64,000 nucleotides of DNA from NCBI GenBank assembly GCA_023213315.1, contig JAKCPI010005462.1, forward strand, positions 1 to 64,000, read 5' to 3'. Origin of the DNA: Euborellia annulipes. Lineage: Eukaryota > Arthropoda > Insecta > Dermaptera > Anisolabididae. Numbering within the stretch: position 1 is the stretch's first letter; each line of letters begins with the position of its first letter. Shown one piece after another: positions 23,748-36,397 of the stretch. The notes below the pieces were generated by a model, which was not told the origin of the DNA, made no database searches, and saw only the letters and a list, made by a program, of their open reading frames with translations. A program made the position numbers and the translations under genes.

Positions 23748-26461
23748 AATATTTAAATAAATTATTGTAATTATTCGTGATTTTATAAGAATCGAAGATA
23801 ACATTTTTTGTTTATTCGGTATTATGTTAGTAGAATTTCTTTGAGAATAAATTATATTGTTGATCTTATCTCCAGAAAGAAATGTCCAATTTGAATAATT
23901 CTATTTTTTCTATTGGTCAACATCTTACAAAAAAAATTTTCAAACTCATAGATTTCAAATATTTTAAATTTTATCAACATGATTCTAATTTTAGATTGAT
24001 TTTTCTAAATCTAAAATTCACTTTACCTTTTTATTTGGTATTTTGGTATTTAGTTAGCTTAGACTTAAGATATTACTGATTTGCGATAAATACACTAGTC
24101 TTTTATCCTTTTTTCCATTTCTGTCAATTAATTGTCCTTTTTGTTATTGCCATTACATTATTTGAAGAAGATTTTGCTATTTTTTCAAACACTATTATTG
24201 CCCTTTCGAAAATTTGCCTTTGACCAATTAGTGCAATGCATTCGCATATGATTTGTTCCACCAATAGAGTGTGGAAACGAAATATATCGTTTGCACCTTG
24301 CGCATTTTCATTAAATTACGTTTATTTAGCCTTAATTAATTTCAGTTAAACCTCTTTGCATTTGTTGAGGAAATGTTTATGAACATCTTCGCTTGTCTTA
24401 GCCCTGGGTTATTTACCCATAATTTTTTATTTTCTTCTTTCTACCGTTCCATCTCTGTGTCAGGTGCTTGTATAGGCCTAACAATGCATAGGCTGTGAAA
24501 GTAGTTTTTAAATTTAATTTAATTTTGGAGCAATTACTGAATTCTACTAAAGTTTCAAAATTTTTTAGATAAATTCTTAAGAAAAATTTTGTTTCATTAT
24601 AAGGAGAATAGTTCCATTCCTAAATTTCTATCGTAAATCATAGAGACCATCTAAGAAATATTTCTCATTCTAATAGGTATTATATATTTATAGGAGATAA
24701 TTTTAAATGAAAAGATATATTTATGACTGTATCAACTTGAGAAATATTTTTTTGGAATGGCTATTTAAATTTTTAAAATTAAATATAAATTTTATATAAT
24801 TTTATCCCGGCTGCCAATAGATCTCCAGTCTCAGGCTCCATTGGCTGGTTTCGCTCCTGTGAAATTTGATTTAATTTTGTAATGTCCATATTTTTGATCG
24901 AAATCACTGAATCTAAATTTGAGTTAATAATTTTTTCATAATTTCTTCTACTCTTTTTTTCGGAGGTGAATTTTAGAGATTTAATTAGGGAATTAATTTT
25001 CGAATATTTCTTTGAGGATTTACTGAGATAAATTATACAAATTTTCTCAAAGACTAAATAACTAAATATGGCATATACACATTTGCACTTGCAGGAGAGA
25101 TAGGAAATTAAAAAAAAAGATCAAATAAAATTTCTAGATTACTTTATAGTTACTTCGAGGCTAAAATAATATGATTAGCCAGAAAAAATAACTGAAATTT
25201 TACATCTATATAAAATAAAAAAACTCTGGTAATTGGGAAAATTTCTAAAATCAGTGGAAATACTCGATTAGTAACTATTTTCAACTGGGACTCATGAATT
25301 AGGTATTTAAAAGAATTTTGAACTTGAATAATAACTTGTTTTATAATAATAATAAATTTTTGCATTTATTTCTTTTTTTTCTTTCTAAATGAAATAAATA
25401 TACAAATGTTTAAGTTAATCATCAAGTATTATAACGGTTTTAATGAATTTATCATCTCTTTTTTTTACTTTAAAATTTAAATACGAAACGAATTTGAAAA
25501 TATAATTAACTTGATTTTTTTTTTTTTTTTTTGAAAATAATTAAAGAACAAATCATTTTATCAAAATTTTCCATCTATTCTCAAATATTTTAATTATTTG
25601 TCTAAATAAAATTATTGGTTTTTGCTTCGTTATTAACAAGTAACAAATCTAGTAAAAAATAGTAATTATATAATTAAAAACAAAGCAGTTTGAAATGAAA
25701 TAACAAGATAGAGGCGTGTGTAGTGGGATAATCTATCAGAAGACACATTATTTTTTTAAATATTGGAGTAAATTATTTTTGAATTTGAGAGAGGTAATAG
25801 AAAATTAGTTAAAACCGATAAATAATGGGGATGGTGTTTTTCGTTAAAAATTTATGAAAAAACCTTGAGACGATTTCAAAATAAAGGGTCTATTAGACCA
25901 AATAAAAGTGATTTTTTTAAAGAAATATCTTTTTAGACACTCATTAATTACCAATGAAATTAATCTTGAATTTATTCATATTCCTAGAGATTACTATTTA
26001 ATTTTTTTTTTTTTTTGTATAATTGCCGGTTACATCAAAAGAATCCAATCATTATTTTGTAAAAAATTATTATTTTTTTTAATATTGTGGTTAAGCCTAA
26101 AGCCTAAGTAAAAAAAAAAAAAAAAACTAGATAGGAAGCTACTTATTAATTGACCACATTTTTTCTGGTTATTTATATCTTTATTTTTGCTAACTTGATT
26201 GACGAAGCAACAAAATGAGATTAAAATTCTGATGATTAACATCAAAAAATATTTTTTAATAAATCACAGAAAAATTAATTTAAATTTATTTTTGTACTAT
26301 TTCACAAAAAACTATTATCTAGTTCTTCTACTGTATAATAGTAAAGGCTGGTATTAGTATTATTATCAGAGCAACTTGTTTTAATGATGATGGATCGAAT
26401 TTCTATTTAAAATATATGCAAATGGGTTTCTTTAAAAATGAAAAATTAATTTTTACAAGGG

Positions 26462-26530
26462 GGAGATGGCAGGTGATTGCTTGTTTGTTCTGAAGTCAGA
26501 GGTTGTGGGTTAGAACCACTTTTTTTTTAA
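26462..26530 (+). pseudogene. weak tRNA-like sequence
   Basis: GGGGGAGATGGCAGGTGATTG, then GTGGGTTAGAACCAC (T-arm-like, box B with one change) and a run of nine T. The anticodon region does not fold well. Possibly a degenerate SINE head. Confidence 0.25.
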
Positions 26531-26690
26531 ATTTAATAACTTTAATTAATTTTAATAGAGGAAAATTTTGATATTTTTATCAATAATAGTTAATCTTTGA
26601 TGGTAACTTTCAATTTCTTCCACAAAAACCTAGTACTTTTATGAGAGTTGTCCCTTTCGTTTAAATAAGCTCGACCTCTTTCATACTTTT

Positions 26691-26712
26691 TACTTTCTCT
26701 TACCTATGTATA
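26691..26712 (+). mobile_element. family A copy A2, 5' terminal piece
   Basis: TACTTTCTCTTACCTATGTA is the family A 5' end. It is separated from the rest of the element (28319 onward) by the hAT element 26713-28318. Confidence 0.88.
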
Positions 26713-28318
26713 CAGTGGCGGTCCCAGGATTTTGTCAAGGGGGGGCCCAAATTTTTTTTTTTATTAATTTAAGCTCTTTTTTGGCAGCGAAGGCCATTTA
26801 GACCTATTTTATATATTTATTTCACCTGGTTTGGTAGCCAATGGCCCAAAATTTATGATGTAGGGAAGGTAAATAATATATTATTTACCTTCCCCTTTTA
26901 GGTCCCCTTTACCTTCCCCTATAGGGGTGGCGCAAAAATCCGACTAATTTTTTTCGACCTCGTGTTAGTCTAAATCCGAAGAGAGGTCGATTTGCACGTA
27001 TTTTACATGAAATCTAATATGTTAAATAATATATCGTGAATTGAATATTTAAAAACTAATTTTTTTTCAAAATTGCACAATAAAGATAATTTTATCATGA
27101 ATCCAAGGATGTACGGTTGCCGCGGAAAACCTGTGCTGAATCCCGGTTGCTGCGGTTATTTTACAGATGCATTTTTTCGGTTTTTTTTAGATTTTCTCAA
27201 AATTTCCTCTTACGATTTTGATTAAAATTCAAAAAACAATTATTTTTTAGACTCTCTTTAAAATGTATATTCTCATTTTCGGGTTGAAATCTTTTGAAGA
27301 CCATTTTACTCTTGTACTTCATAGGAAAGAGAAGAAATGGTTGGCATGGTAACAAAATATAAATATTTTCCTATACTTATAAATTTTACATCTTGAATTC
27401 GAATGTACCGTACTGTCAGAAATTAAAAATATGTCGACACAAACAAATCTGGTGTGAGAAGCACAGGACATAATTTTCGATTCTTCTTAGGTAATCGAAA
27501 CTTATGTACCATGGCAACCATTTCTCCTATCTTTCCTATGAAGTACAAGAGTAAATTAAAGTGTTCTTCAAAAGTTTTCAACCCGATAATGAGAATATAC
27601 ATTTATTTTAAAGAGAGTCTAAAAAATAATTGTTTTTTGAATTTTAATCAAAATCGTAAGAGGGAATTTTGAGAAAATCTAAAAAAAAACCGAAAAAGTG
27701 CATCTGTAAAGTAACCGCAGCAACCGGGATTCAGCACAGGTTTTCCGCAGGCAACCGTACATCATTGGATTCGTGATAAAATTATCTTTATTGTGTAATT
27801 TTGAAAAAAAAAATTAGTTTTTAAATTTGTAATTAATTATAGTTTGCACAGGAATTTTTCAGGCAACCTATTCAAGGTATATTATTTAACATATTAAATT
27901 TCATGTAAAATACGTTTCATCCAATAAACAGCTGGGTGCAAATCGACCTCTCTTCGGATCCCCTACTATATGACAATATTTTAGTTTCTCATGTTTTAAG
28001 AGACCTCTCCAAAGATGAGCTCAAAAAAATTTTTTAAGGGTTGAAAATTTGAGAAACGTATTTTTTCTCGTCTAAAATTTTACCATAACGAGAAAAAAAA
28101 ATCGATTTTTGACGAATTTAAAATTTTTAAAAATTTTGAGGGGGTATGGAAAAATTTTTGAAAATGAGGCATTGAAATTTGCGTTTTTAGATACCCTGAG
28201 ACGTGAAAAATTTATAATTTTTTTGTTTAGTTTTAAAATATTAAATAAAACTTTTGAATTTTTGTCTGTCCAAAGGGGGGGGCCCGGGCCCCTCTGGGCC
28301 CCCCTGGGACCGCTAGTG
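26713..28318. mobile_element. 1.6-kb non-autonomous hAT element with 8-bp duplication TATGTATA
   Basis: The ends CAGTGGCGGTCCCAGG / CCTGGGACCGCTAGTG are inverted repeats (one or two mismatches), flanked by perfect TATGTATA at 26705-26712 and 28319-28326. G/C runs lie inside both ends. It carries no transposase. Its interior holds a short perfect palindrome around 26865-26895 (GGAAGGTAAATAAT and its inverse) and a large palindrome (26975-27958) built partly from family A. It is inserted into the 5' end of family A copy A2. Confidence 0.88.
26975..27958. repeat. 1-kb palindrome inside the hAT element, built around family A
   Basis: The left arm 26975-27350 (from TCCGAAGAGAGGTCGATTTG) and right arm about 27507-27958 (ending CAAATCGACCTCTCTTCGGA) are inverted copies with some indels. 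The 155-bp spacer is the family A 3' region, including AAATCTGGTGTGAG and CGATTCTTCTTAGG. Inner parts of the arms are family A sequence (ATGTATATTCTCATTTT, ACTCTTGTACTTCATAGG). The outer parts include GTTGCCGCGGAAAACCTGTG, not seen in other copies. Confidence 0.85.
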
Positions 28319-28454
28319 TATGTATATATGTAATATATATATATATATAGAGAAAGTATTGGATTCATGTCAAAAATTCGATGTCGAGATTTTGATGGAT
28401 CTTCACGTTTTGAAGTCCCCTGAATCCAAAAAAAGTGGTTTTCGCGACATGGTC

Positions 28455-28487
<33 letters not shown>

Positions 28488-28996
28488 CTGTCTGTCTGTC
28501 TGTGAACAAAATATCTCAAGAACGAAAAGAGCTAGGAGGTTGAAATTTTATATTTAAGTTAGGCACCCCCCCTGAGACGTGACACGAAGCTTTTGAACAA
28601 AATCGGCCAAAAAGTACTAGTACTTTACTGATGTAGTTTTTCAGTTTTTTTCGATTTTCTCTAAATTTGCTCCAACGATTTTTTTTTTAAATTCAAAAAT
28701 CAATTATTTTTTAGATCTTCAATAAAATGTATATTCTCATTTTGTGATTGAAATCTTCTGAAGACCACTTTACTCTTGTACTCCATAGAAAAGATAGGAG
28801 AAATGGTTGCCATGGTAACAAAATATAAATATTTTGCCATACTTATAAATTTTACATCTTGAATTCAATTGTACCCTACTGTCGGAAACTAAATACATGT
28901 CGACACAAAAAATCTGGTGTGACAAGCACAGAACACAACTTTCGATTACCGAAGGTAAGAGAAAGTTGTGTGCTGTGCGCCAGTCACACCAGATTT
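28319..28996 (+). mobile_element. family A copy A2, main part
   Basis: Continues A2 after the hAT insertion: GAGAAAGTATTGGATTCATG, GATCTTCACGTTTTGAAGTC, a (GT)n/(GTCT)n microsatellite (28451-28502), GAACAAAATATCTCAAGAAC, AAGTACTAGTACTTTACTGA, ATGGTTGCCATGGTAAC. It ends with the terminal hairpin AATCTGGTGTGAC...GTCACACCAGATTTTT (28913-28996). The 145-codon minus-strand ORF over the microsatellite has no recognisable product. Confidence 0.85.
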
Positions 28997-30096
28997 TTTT
29001 TTTAATTAAAACGAGTTTATTATATTTCTCATTCCAGATCTAATTTTCAATTTCCATACTGAAAACTATTAATTATTGATTCGTATTGATATTACTCGCT
29101 TTTTTTTTATCTTAATATGCATCTTGCTTTTAACTTTTTTTATTTTATATAAATGACGATTTGATGATGTTTTTCGTTTTTTAATGAAATGTTTTTAAAT
29201 TAACTAATACGTGATTAAAAACAAAGATAAAATAATATGAGAAATATTTCAAATAATGGTAAAAGGTCACAGTGTGGGTAGAAACAGATTATTATCCCTA
29301 CAAATTGTCTGTTTTAAAACTTGATCTATTCACATGTCGATGACATCTTACGGGGAGGTCATTAAAAGAAAATAAGCTCTAATAAATACTAAAATAAAAT
29401 TCAGATTATTTAGTTTCTGGTCCCTGCCTGCGGCTTGTCGTTCATTTTATAGGTAATTTTTAGGATGTATAACTCTATTAAACTTCAAAGTTGTTGTATA
29501 ATGAAGAGTTAAAATATTCAAACATGAAAATATTTGACTTCTGATCATCAAGATCAGTCTATTTGTAAAATACTATGGCTAATCCTTGATCTTTATCGAA
29601 AAATAAAGCATCTCTATAATTATATATAGCATATAAATCAAAAAGTGTACAATTCTTAGTCTCTTGTTTTGGCATTTATTACTTCCCAATATCTAATTTT
29701 CTTACAATGTTTTTAGAAAAATTAGACTTTCCTTATTTAAAAAAAAAAAAGAAAAATTCAGCCGCTCCCATTTGAATGCTGTTAAGGACATTTACAAACT
29801 ATAAGGTCGTTTAATTAGAACAGATAGACGTTCGTCTTGATCTTTGAAAGAACGGAAAGACCAAAATAACAGTTCAACTTCCTCATTTGAAGCTAACAAC
29901 TTGAATTTCGAACGGAAACCTTCGTTAATAGATTAGAAATCTCGAATACTGAACCCGATATCTTAATTAATCTTTGAATGTTTCAAGAAAACTTTTGTTA
30001 TTAGAAAAAAATCGCATATATGCAAACTAGAAGTAAGGACATGTAAGGAAAGCAACTTTTTCAGATAAATGCAAAATAATTGAATTCCATATGCAG

Positions 30097-30351
30097 TCAA
30101 GCTGACAAATTAAATGAATTAAGATAATTTGTGGTAGAGGTTAGTGCATTAAAGTCTCTTTTCTTGAAATGGACATATCCACCGAGCACGTGTGAAAGAT
30201 GGAATGTAGGTTTCAAAAGGGCATTTTGCATTCTGAATGTGACATGAACACGATGAGAAGCAAGACGCTTCCGTGACATGACCGCAAAAGCAAAAGAAGA
30301 ATGTAAATAGTGAGAGAGACAAGAGAGGGAATTACAATTGGACAAAATCAC
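30097..30351 (-). other. 84-codon minus-strand ORF, not recognised
   Basis: The frame is open and slightly GC-richer than its surroundings, with CACGTG at about 30187, but shows no domain, no splice-supported ends and no resemblance I know. More likely a moderately conserved non-coding segment than a gene. Confidence 0.12.
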
Positions 30352-30634
30352 AAAACAAGTTTTCGTTATTTTCCTGGACTTGCAATTTTCTACAATCGAA
30401 AACGTTTAGTGGCTATCAACAAAAGGCACCTCTCCCTTTTTCATTTGTGATTATTTTTTTGCTGATTTAACTTAGGTCTACCTTTAAAAAGATTTTATAA
30501 TAAAATAATAAACATTCTTGAAAAAATAACAGTAAAATTGTGTATTTTATTTATTAAACATATGTTTTGTTATTCTTAAGGATATTTTCAAAACATTTTT
30601 TATTCAAGAATAAATTTTAGAAAAGAACTAATTA

Positions 30635-30665
<31 letters not shown>

Positions 30666-30719
30666 TTTTATTAATACTCTTTCTGCTACAGAGATGAATA
30701 TTATAAATATTCGATATTA

Positions 30720-30990
30720 ATTAAGTATCGATGGCTTCCTACAGGCGTTCAACAGTTTTGTTTTTCGGGAGTCACCTATTCCGATTTTCAGCACAAGCGT
30801 TACTTATCAACGCTTGGTAGCTATTGTCCTATCTTCTTGCCAGCCCTGCCGGCCTAACCATTAGTTAAAATTAATACTTTTTTTTTATAGAATAGAATAG
30901 AATAAGATTTAATTTCGGGCGAGAGCTAGTCAGCTCCATTAGCCCTATTTGAAAACCCTATTGGTACCCTTTGAGAAAGTTTATACAGTT
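30720..30990. repeat. possible retroelement remnant with ATAGA microsatellite
   Basis: A GC-richer block (ATCGATGGCTTCCTACAGGC through CAGCCCTGCCGGCCTAACC) is followed by (TAGAA)n at 30888-30902 and TTTCGGGCGAGAGCTAGTCA. The block-plus-simple-repeat layout suggests a LINE 3' end, but I cannot name the family. Confidence 0.3.
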
Positions 30991-31324
30991 AATTAATAAA
31001 AATAAATTATATTGCCTTTAGGATACATAGGTAGGCCTACTTATTATGTATAAAATATATTTGAAAATTTTTATTTTGTAGTTATATATTATGTCTCTAG
31101 GCAAAGCAAAAGAGAAACGATTATGTTGGGTGTAAAAGTAAAAGTAAAACAATTAATAGTTGCATTTTCTTCTCATCAATAAAATTAAACAGGTCAAGGA
31201 TAAAATAACTTAATAAATATATCAAAATATATAAGTTAGACTGTTAGTATACTTAATACTATACAGATTCCTCTGCTTGTATATTTCCTGAGCCACCATC
31301 AAAAAATATATATTATTCTTATAT

Positions 31325-31663
31325 TACTTTCTCTTACCTATGTATATATGTAATATATATATAGAGAGAAAGTATGGGATTCATGTCAAAAATTCGATGT
31401 CGAGATTTTGATGGATCTTCACGTTTTGAGGTCCCCTGAATCCAAAAAAGTGGTTTTCGCGACATGGTCTGTCTGTCTGTCTGTCTGTGAACAAAATATC
31501 TCAAAAACGAAAAGAGCTAGGAGGTTGAAATTGTATATTTAGGTTAGGCTCCCCCATGGGACGTGACACGAAGCTTTTGAACAAAATCGACCAAAAAGTA
31601 CTAGTACTTTACTGATGCACTTTTTCAGTTTTCCTTTCGATTTTCTCAAAATTTGCGCCAACA
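31325..31663 (+). mobile_element. family A copy A3, 3'-truncated
   Basis: Carries the 5' terminus TACTTTCTCTTACCTATG, the (TA)n hairpin, GATCTTCACGTTTTGAGGTC, GTCTGTCTGTCTGTGAACA and AAAGTACTAGTACTTTACTG. It stops near TTTGCGCCAAC, about half way along the element. Confidence 0.85.
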
Positions 31664-31794
31664 ACTGATTGTGAGACGAATTATTCAGTCAGGGACAATT
31701 TTTTATTCTCATTGAGCAGGGATCCTCTTAGGGCGTTGAGGATTGCTGACGTCATAGTGGTCATTTGCTAATTAATAATAACTTATAAATAACG

Positions 31795-33056
31795 CTTAAG
31801 ATAAACATTTGTACAAACATTTTTAATAAGAAACAAGGAAATATTTTTTTTCCCATCGTAATGTTTAGTTAGCTAACATTAAAACATTATCGAAATAATT
31901 AATAAAGACATTAGTTATATAAAATCAAATAGGCCTACTATTTTCTTAAAAATCAAGAGTTCACCTCCCATTAAATTTAATACGCTTATATTAAATCTCG
32001 ATGAAGATGAAAATTTTCAGCCCGTAATTTTCGAAATTATACATATTGAAGGTTTTTTATTTACTTCATTAATTGTGATGTATAATAAATTTCTTATATT
32101 TAATTGTTGGTTTGCGTTAAGATATCTAAATGCAAATATCTAACAAAGTCATAAAATAAGGTAATAGGAATTAACTTATTAGAAATTTATATTCATATAT
32201 CGATAAAAAAAAGTAATTTTCATCAATTTCAATCATATGATGGTTTATAATATAATTTATAGATTAATAAAAATCCACTTTTTTTTAAATATCGACAATT
32301 AAATGATAAACATCTAAATTGAAAGCGTGAACTTGAATTTTTTATATACATGTAAATACTAGTATTTTAACCTGAAAATAATGATGGAACCAGAACATTA
32401 AAAAAGGTTTGAATATTATAGGCTTAAGATAAACATTTGTACAAACATTTTTAATAAGAAACAAGGAAATATTTTTTTTCCCATCGTAATGTTTAGTTAG
32501 CTAACATTAAAACATTATCGAAATAATTAATAAAGACATTAGTTATATAAAATCAAATAGGCCTACTATTTTCTTAAAAATCAAGAGTTCACCTCCCATT
32601 AAATTTAATACGCTTATATTAAATCTCGATGAAGATGAAAATTTTCAGCCCGTAATTTTCGAAATTATACATATTGAAGGTTTTTTTTATTTACTTCATT
32701 AATTGTGATGTATAATAAATTTCTTATATTTAATTGTTGGTTTGCGTTAAGATATCTAAATGCAAATATCTAACAAAGTCATAAAATAAGGTAATAGGAA
32801 TTAACTTATTAGAAATTTATATTCATATATCGATAAAAAAAAAAAGTAATTTTCATCAATTTCAATCATATGATGGTTTATAATATAATTTATAGATTAA
32901 TAAAAATCCACTTTTTTTTTTAAATATCGACAATTAAATGATAAACATCTAAATTGAAAACGTGAACTTGAATTTTTTATATACATGTAAATACTAGTGT
33001 TTTAACCTGAAAATAATGATGGAACCAGAACATTAAAAAAAGGTTTGAATATTATA
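31795..33056. repeat. two-copy tandem duplication, about 630-bp unit
   Basis: Unit 1 is 31795-32422 and unit 2 is 32423-33056, both starting CTTAAGATAAACATTTG and ending GGTTTGAATATTATAGG. They differ mainly in homopolymer lengths and a few substitutions (AAAGCGTGAAC versus AAAACGTGAAC; CTAGTATTTT versus CTAGTGTTTT). This is a recent duplication, or an assembly duplication. No coding potential. Confidence 0.93.
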
Positions 33057-33480
33057 GGCCTATAGAAAAAAATTTTTAATTGTCAAAAATTTTTCAAAAA
33101 TCTCTGCATTCTTCTAAAAATGTTTTTTTAGCCTATAAGCCTATGTAATAGTTTAACTTTTAGTACTACATAGAAAAGTGTAACGGACTAATCCTGAAAT
33201 TTAAGGGCCTAGAACAATAACAAAATAGTTGCTTATGATTGGAGTAGTAGGACTTCTGTTGCGAAACATTGGTGTAAATTTAAAATAATTTATTATTCTT
33301 TTTTTTTTGGAATTTTATATGCTGCAACATGTTCACAGTTTGGGGGTCAATTTTAAATAACGAAGATGTTCGATGCACTGGCCGAAACTGTCAATATTTA
33401 CAAACCTCTCAATAAAATCCTAAAAAACAAGAAATATTTCAAAAATAAATTATAGTAATACTCCCAAAACTTTCATTCAG

Positions 33481-33712
33481 AAGCCCTCGGGCTTGGTGAG
33501 GTGGCTAGCGTGCTGGTCTTCTATACCAAGGATGGCGGACAGTCCAATTATTTTATTTAAGCTATTTAGATACCAAATGGCTTAAATATGAATGCCTGGA
33601 CCCTAAATAGATATATTAACTAATAACTGTTATTGTATAAAGTTATATATTCTAAGTTGACGAAAATACTGTGTGCATGTGTGTGTGAGAGTGTTAAAAA
33701 AAAAAAAAAAAC
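33481..33712 (+). mobile_element. near-full-length SINE
   Basis: AAGCCCTCGGGCTTGGTGAG, CTATACCAAGG, AGATACCAAATGGCTTAAAT, CCTGGACCC, the tail AAGTTGACGAAAATACTGTG and GTGTGTGAGAGTG, ending in an A run. The box B region is damaged (GGATGGCGGACAGTCC). No clear target duplication. Confidence 0.85.
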
Positions 33713-35605
33713 TTGACAACAATGAACAAACAACTCTAAGTTTGTTAGGAAAGACTGCATTGAACTGGCATGAATTTATATCAAAAGAAATTTGACTCAA
33801 ATGTCCTCAAATTAGTGCTTAATTAAATACATTTTGACAAATTTAATCACTGAATTTGAAATATACTTTGGAATCCAATCCTTACATTAGCTAGGTTTAG
33901 AAATTGACTTGGAGTTCTTTAAAAAAAATCTTAAACACAATTATAGGATAAATAAAGATTGTAATAGAAATATCTTTTAACAAATCTCTTTTTATATTTA
34001 GTAGAATTCTTATAAAATGGACGCTAAATTTTTTTTCATTTTAATTCACTCACTAGTCAAAGGAATGTTTTTTTTTTTATTATTTATTTGATGAGTCACT
34101 CTCTCTGTACCGAAAGCAATCTGATATAACAAAGTCAATAACGAAGAACAAATATTAATGTTTATATTATAGATGCTTACCCGTTCCATCCAAGATGGAT
34201 GAACTGAGTGAGTTTCAAACAACAAAAAATTTCTTCTCTCAACTGTGTTCTCTGTTAGTTCTTAGATAAATGAGATATACTCACATTTTTTACAGTTACT
34301 TATACATCATTTGAAAAGTTTACATATATTATTCGACGTCCTATAGAGAAGATTTCACTTTTTTTTTTTTGAACATAAGTCATATACTTTTTCCTTTGGA
34401 TTCCTTGTACAAATTAGACACGATGTGACCATCGCGTGACTTTGTCATATATAAACTGCAAAAATCTTTGAGTAAACAAACGAAAATTCCATTACATCCT
34501 TATTTATAAAGTTTTCAGGGAATTTGGCATAATTTAAATAAGTTATCAGTTGAGCCTGGGGTTAAACTTGAACTATGAGATTTTTTGATGAAAATCAAAA
34601 TTTATTCGTTGCAATTTGAATTAAAATAATTTTAATATTTTTGGCGGTAATGACCATTAGAATTTAAATAAAGACTACTAAAAAATTTCATTAATTTTAT
34701 TTAGACTTTTTCTTTATAACCAATTTGTCGTCATCTTTTTTTTAATAACCCCCCCCCCCAAAAAAAAAAAAAAAAAAACCACTTGAATAGATAGCTGTTT
34801 TTATTTCACTAGTGAGGTAGTTATAAAATTGTTTGTAAAAATGAAATTTTTGCTGCTTGCCTGTTGCTTGTTACGAGAAGAAATGTAACTTTTGAAAATA
34901 GGTATTTTATTTCTTCATAAACAAACTTACTGAGATCTGACTAAGATTATGGTCCAAGGTGCAGTGTGATGTGTGATGGAGAGAGAGAATTTCCCAGGAG
35001 AGTGAGAGATGTCCTTTTATAATTTTATTTCAAGATAACTCGCTACCATCTCTTGGGAGCTACATGTGTGGACTCCAAAATTCAAGAATTCTGTGTGAAT
35101 TCTTACACAATTCTTCTTCGGATTTTATTTTAGATCAATATTTTAACATATCGAATTTCCAAATTTTGTATTTCTTTCTTCATATTCTGGCTCAACAACA
35201 ATTGCATAAAAAATGTCAGAAAATTGGTTGCTTTTGGTCGATTGTTGCCAAAAGTGATTGCCTTTAGTCAATGGTAAAATCTTTTATAAAAATTTATTTC
35301 AAGTCATCCGATCCGACTGCATCCTCATTCATATCCTCCCTCAAATACTTTAAGGACTTAGGCACTGGAAATTTAAAGTAACCACGATTTCAAAAAAATC
35401 TACTTTATTAACCTGTTGTATATAGGCCTACATTTCACACCCCTTTAAGAATTATAAAAAAGTATAATATTCTTACAATAACATTTGTTTTTCTGACCTA
35501 AACCCTTAACTACTGTCCTCTCTTTCTTGTTTCTTCTCCTAAATTAAAAAAATTTGATTCATAATTAATTTCCTTATAATTAGGCTTAATTATATTATTT
35601 TCGAA

Positions 35606-35911
35606 TTAAGCAGATTCTCTCTCTCTATCTCTATGAGATGCAAGAATTTTTCGTTCTCCATAACAACAAAAATGACTGAACCTTTTTTTCCCTTCTATTC
35701 TAAACATTTGAAACGGAAAGTCACTAGCCTCACGCACAGGCCTTATTAATTTGCTATTAGCATCCTGTCTTTTGAGTTTTTTTCCTTTCTTTTGGCCGAT
35801 GGCAATTGAGTTCAGGGCCTTCGAAACCCTCGAAAAGTAGCCCCTCCCAAAATGGTCGAATAGCCCCGGGCTGAAAGAAAAGTGGATGGTTTTAAAAGAC
35901 GAATAAATCAT
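35606..35911 (-). other. 101-codon ORF in a GC-richer island, not recognised
   Basis: The longest minus-strand frame outside repeats; it is basic, with QKKGKKLKRQ near its middle and an RDRERES end from a CT microsatellite. No family is recognised and no splice-supported ends were found. The underlying DNA (35690-35890, with GAAAAGTAGCCCCTCCC and TAGCCCCGGGCTG) stands out in GC. A conserved non-coding element is at least as likely as a gene. Confidence 0.18.
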
Positions 35912-36055
35912 GATACATTCTATTGCATAAATAATAAAAGAAAGAAGCGACGTTTTTTTGTGAAAGCAGAGATTAAAATAATTATTATTATTATTAAAGA
36001 AATATTTGAATTTTTAAAAGTATAAAAAATTCTTTCCTTTTTTTATGAAGGCGGA

Positions 36056-36212
36056 ATAGGACCGAAGGTGTTACGCATGTTTTTCCCGATAAGAGAGCGT
36101 TGTGTGTCATAAAAAGTATGCCCAAAAAATCAAGTAATTCAAAAATTTGCCAAGAGATGTCAGAATGGTAGCTAATAATATTTAATGCATTTGATTGATT
36201 TTCATTGATTTT
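36056..36212 (+). mobile_element. TTAA-type element D, copy D1, left piece
   Basis: GGTGTTACGCATGTTTTTCC through ATTGATTTTCATTGATT matches, in inverted orientation, 57952-58095 of copy D2. It is interrupted by family A copy A4 and resumes at 36901. Confidence 0.85.
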
Positions 36213-36356
36213 TACTTTCTTACCTATGTATATATGTAATATATATATAGAGAGAAAGTATTGGTTCATGTCAAAAATTCGATGTCGAGATTTTGATGGA
36301 TCTTCACGTTTTGAGGTCCCCTGAATCCAAAAAAGTGGTTTTCGCGACATGGTCTG

Positions 36357-36397
<41 letters not shown>

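Noticed and set aside
28451..28502. CRISPR-like or satellite array
   Set aside because: It is a simple GT/GTCT microsatellite at a fixed position within family A, with no spacer structure.
28072..28509. 145-codon minus-strand ORF and the 144-codon ORF at 35994-36428, the longest frames in the window
   Set aside because: Both run through the (GT)n/(GTCT)n microsatellite and hAT or family A/D sequence, which is open in several frames. No conserved domain, and frames are not kept between element copies.
34175..34260. Good minus-strand donor GGAACGG|GTAAGC with a TCAGTT hexamer upstream
   Set aside because: The only nearby ATG (MER, then donor) ends in phase 0, which does not fit the PET exon, and the phase-2 frame lacks an ATG and meets a stop upstream.
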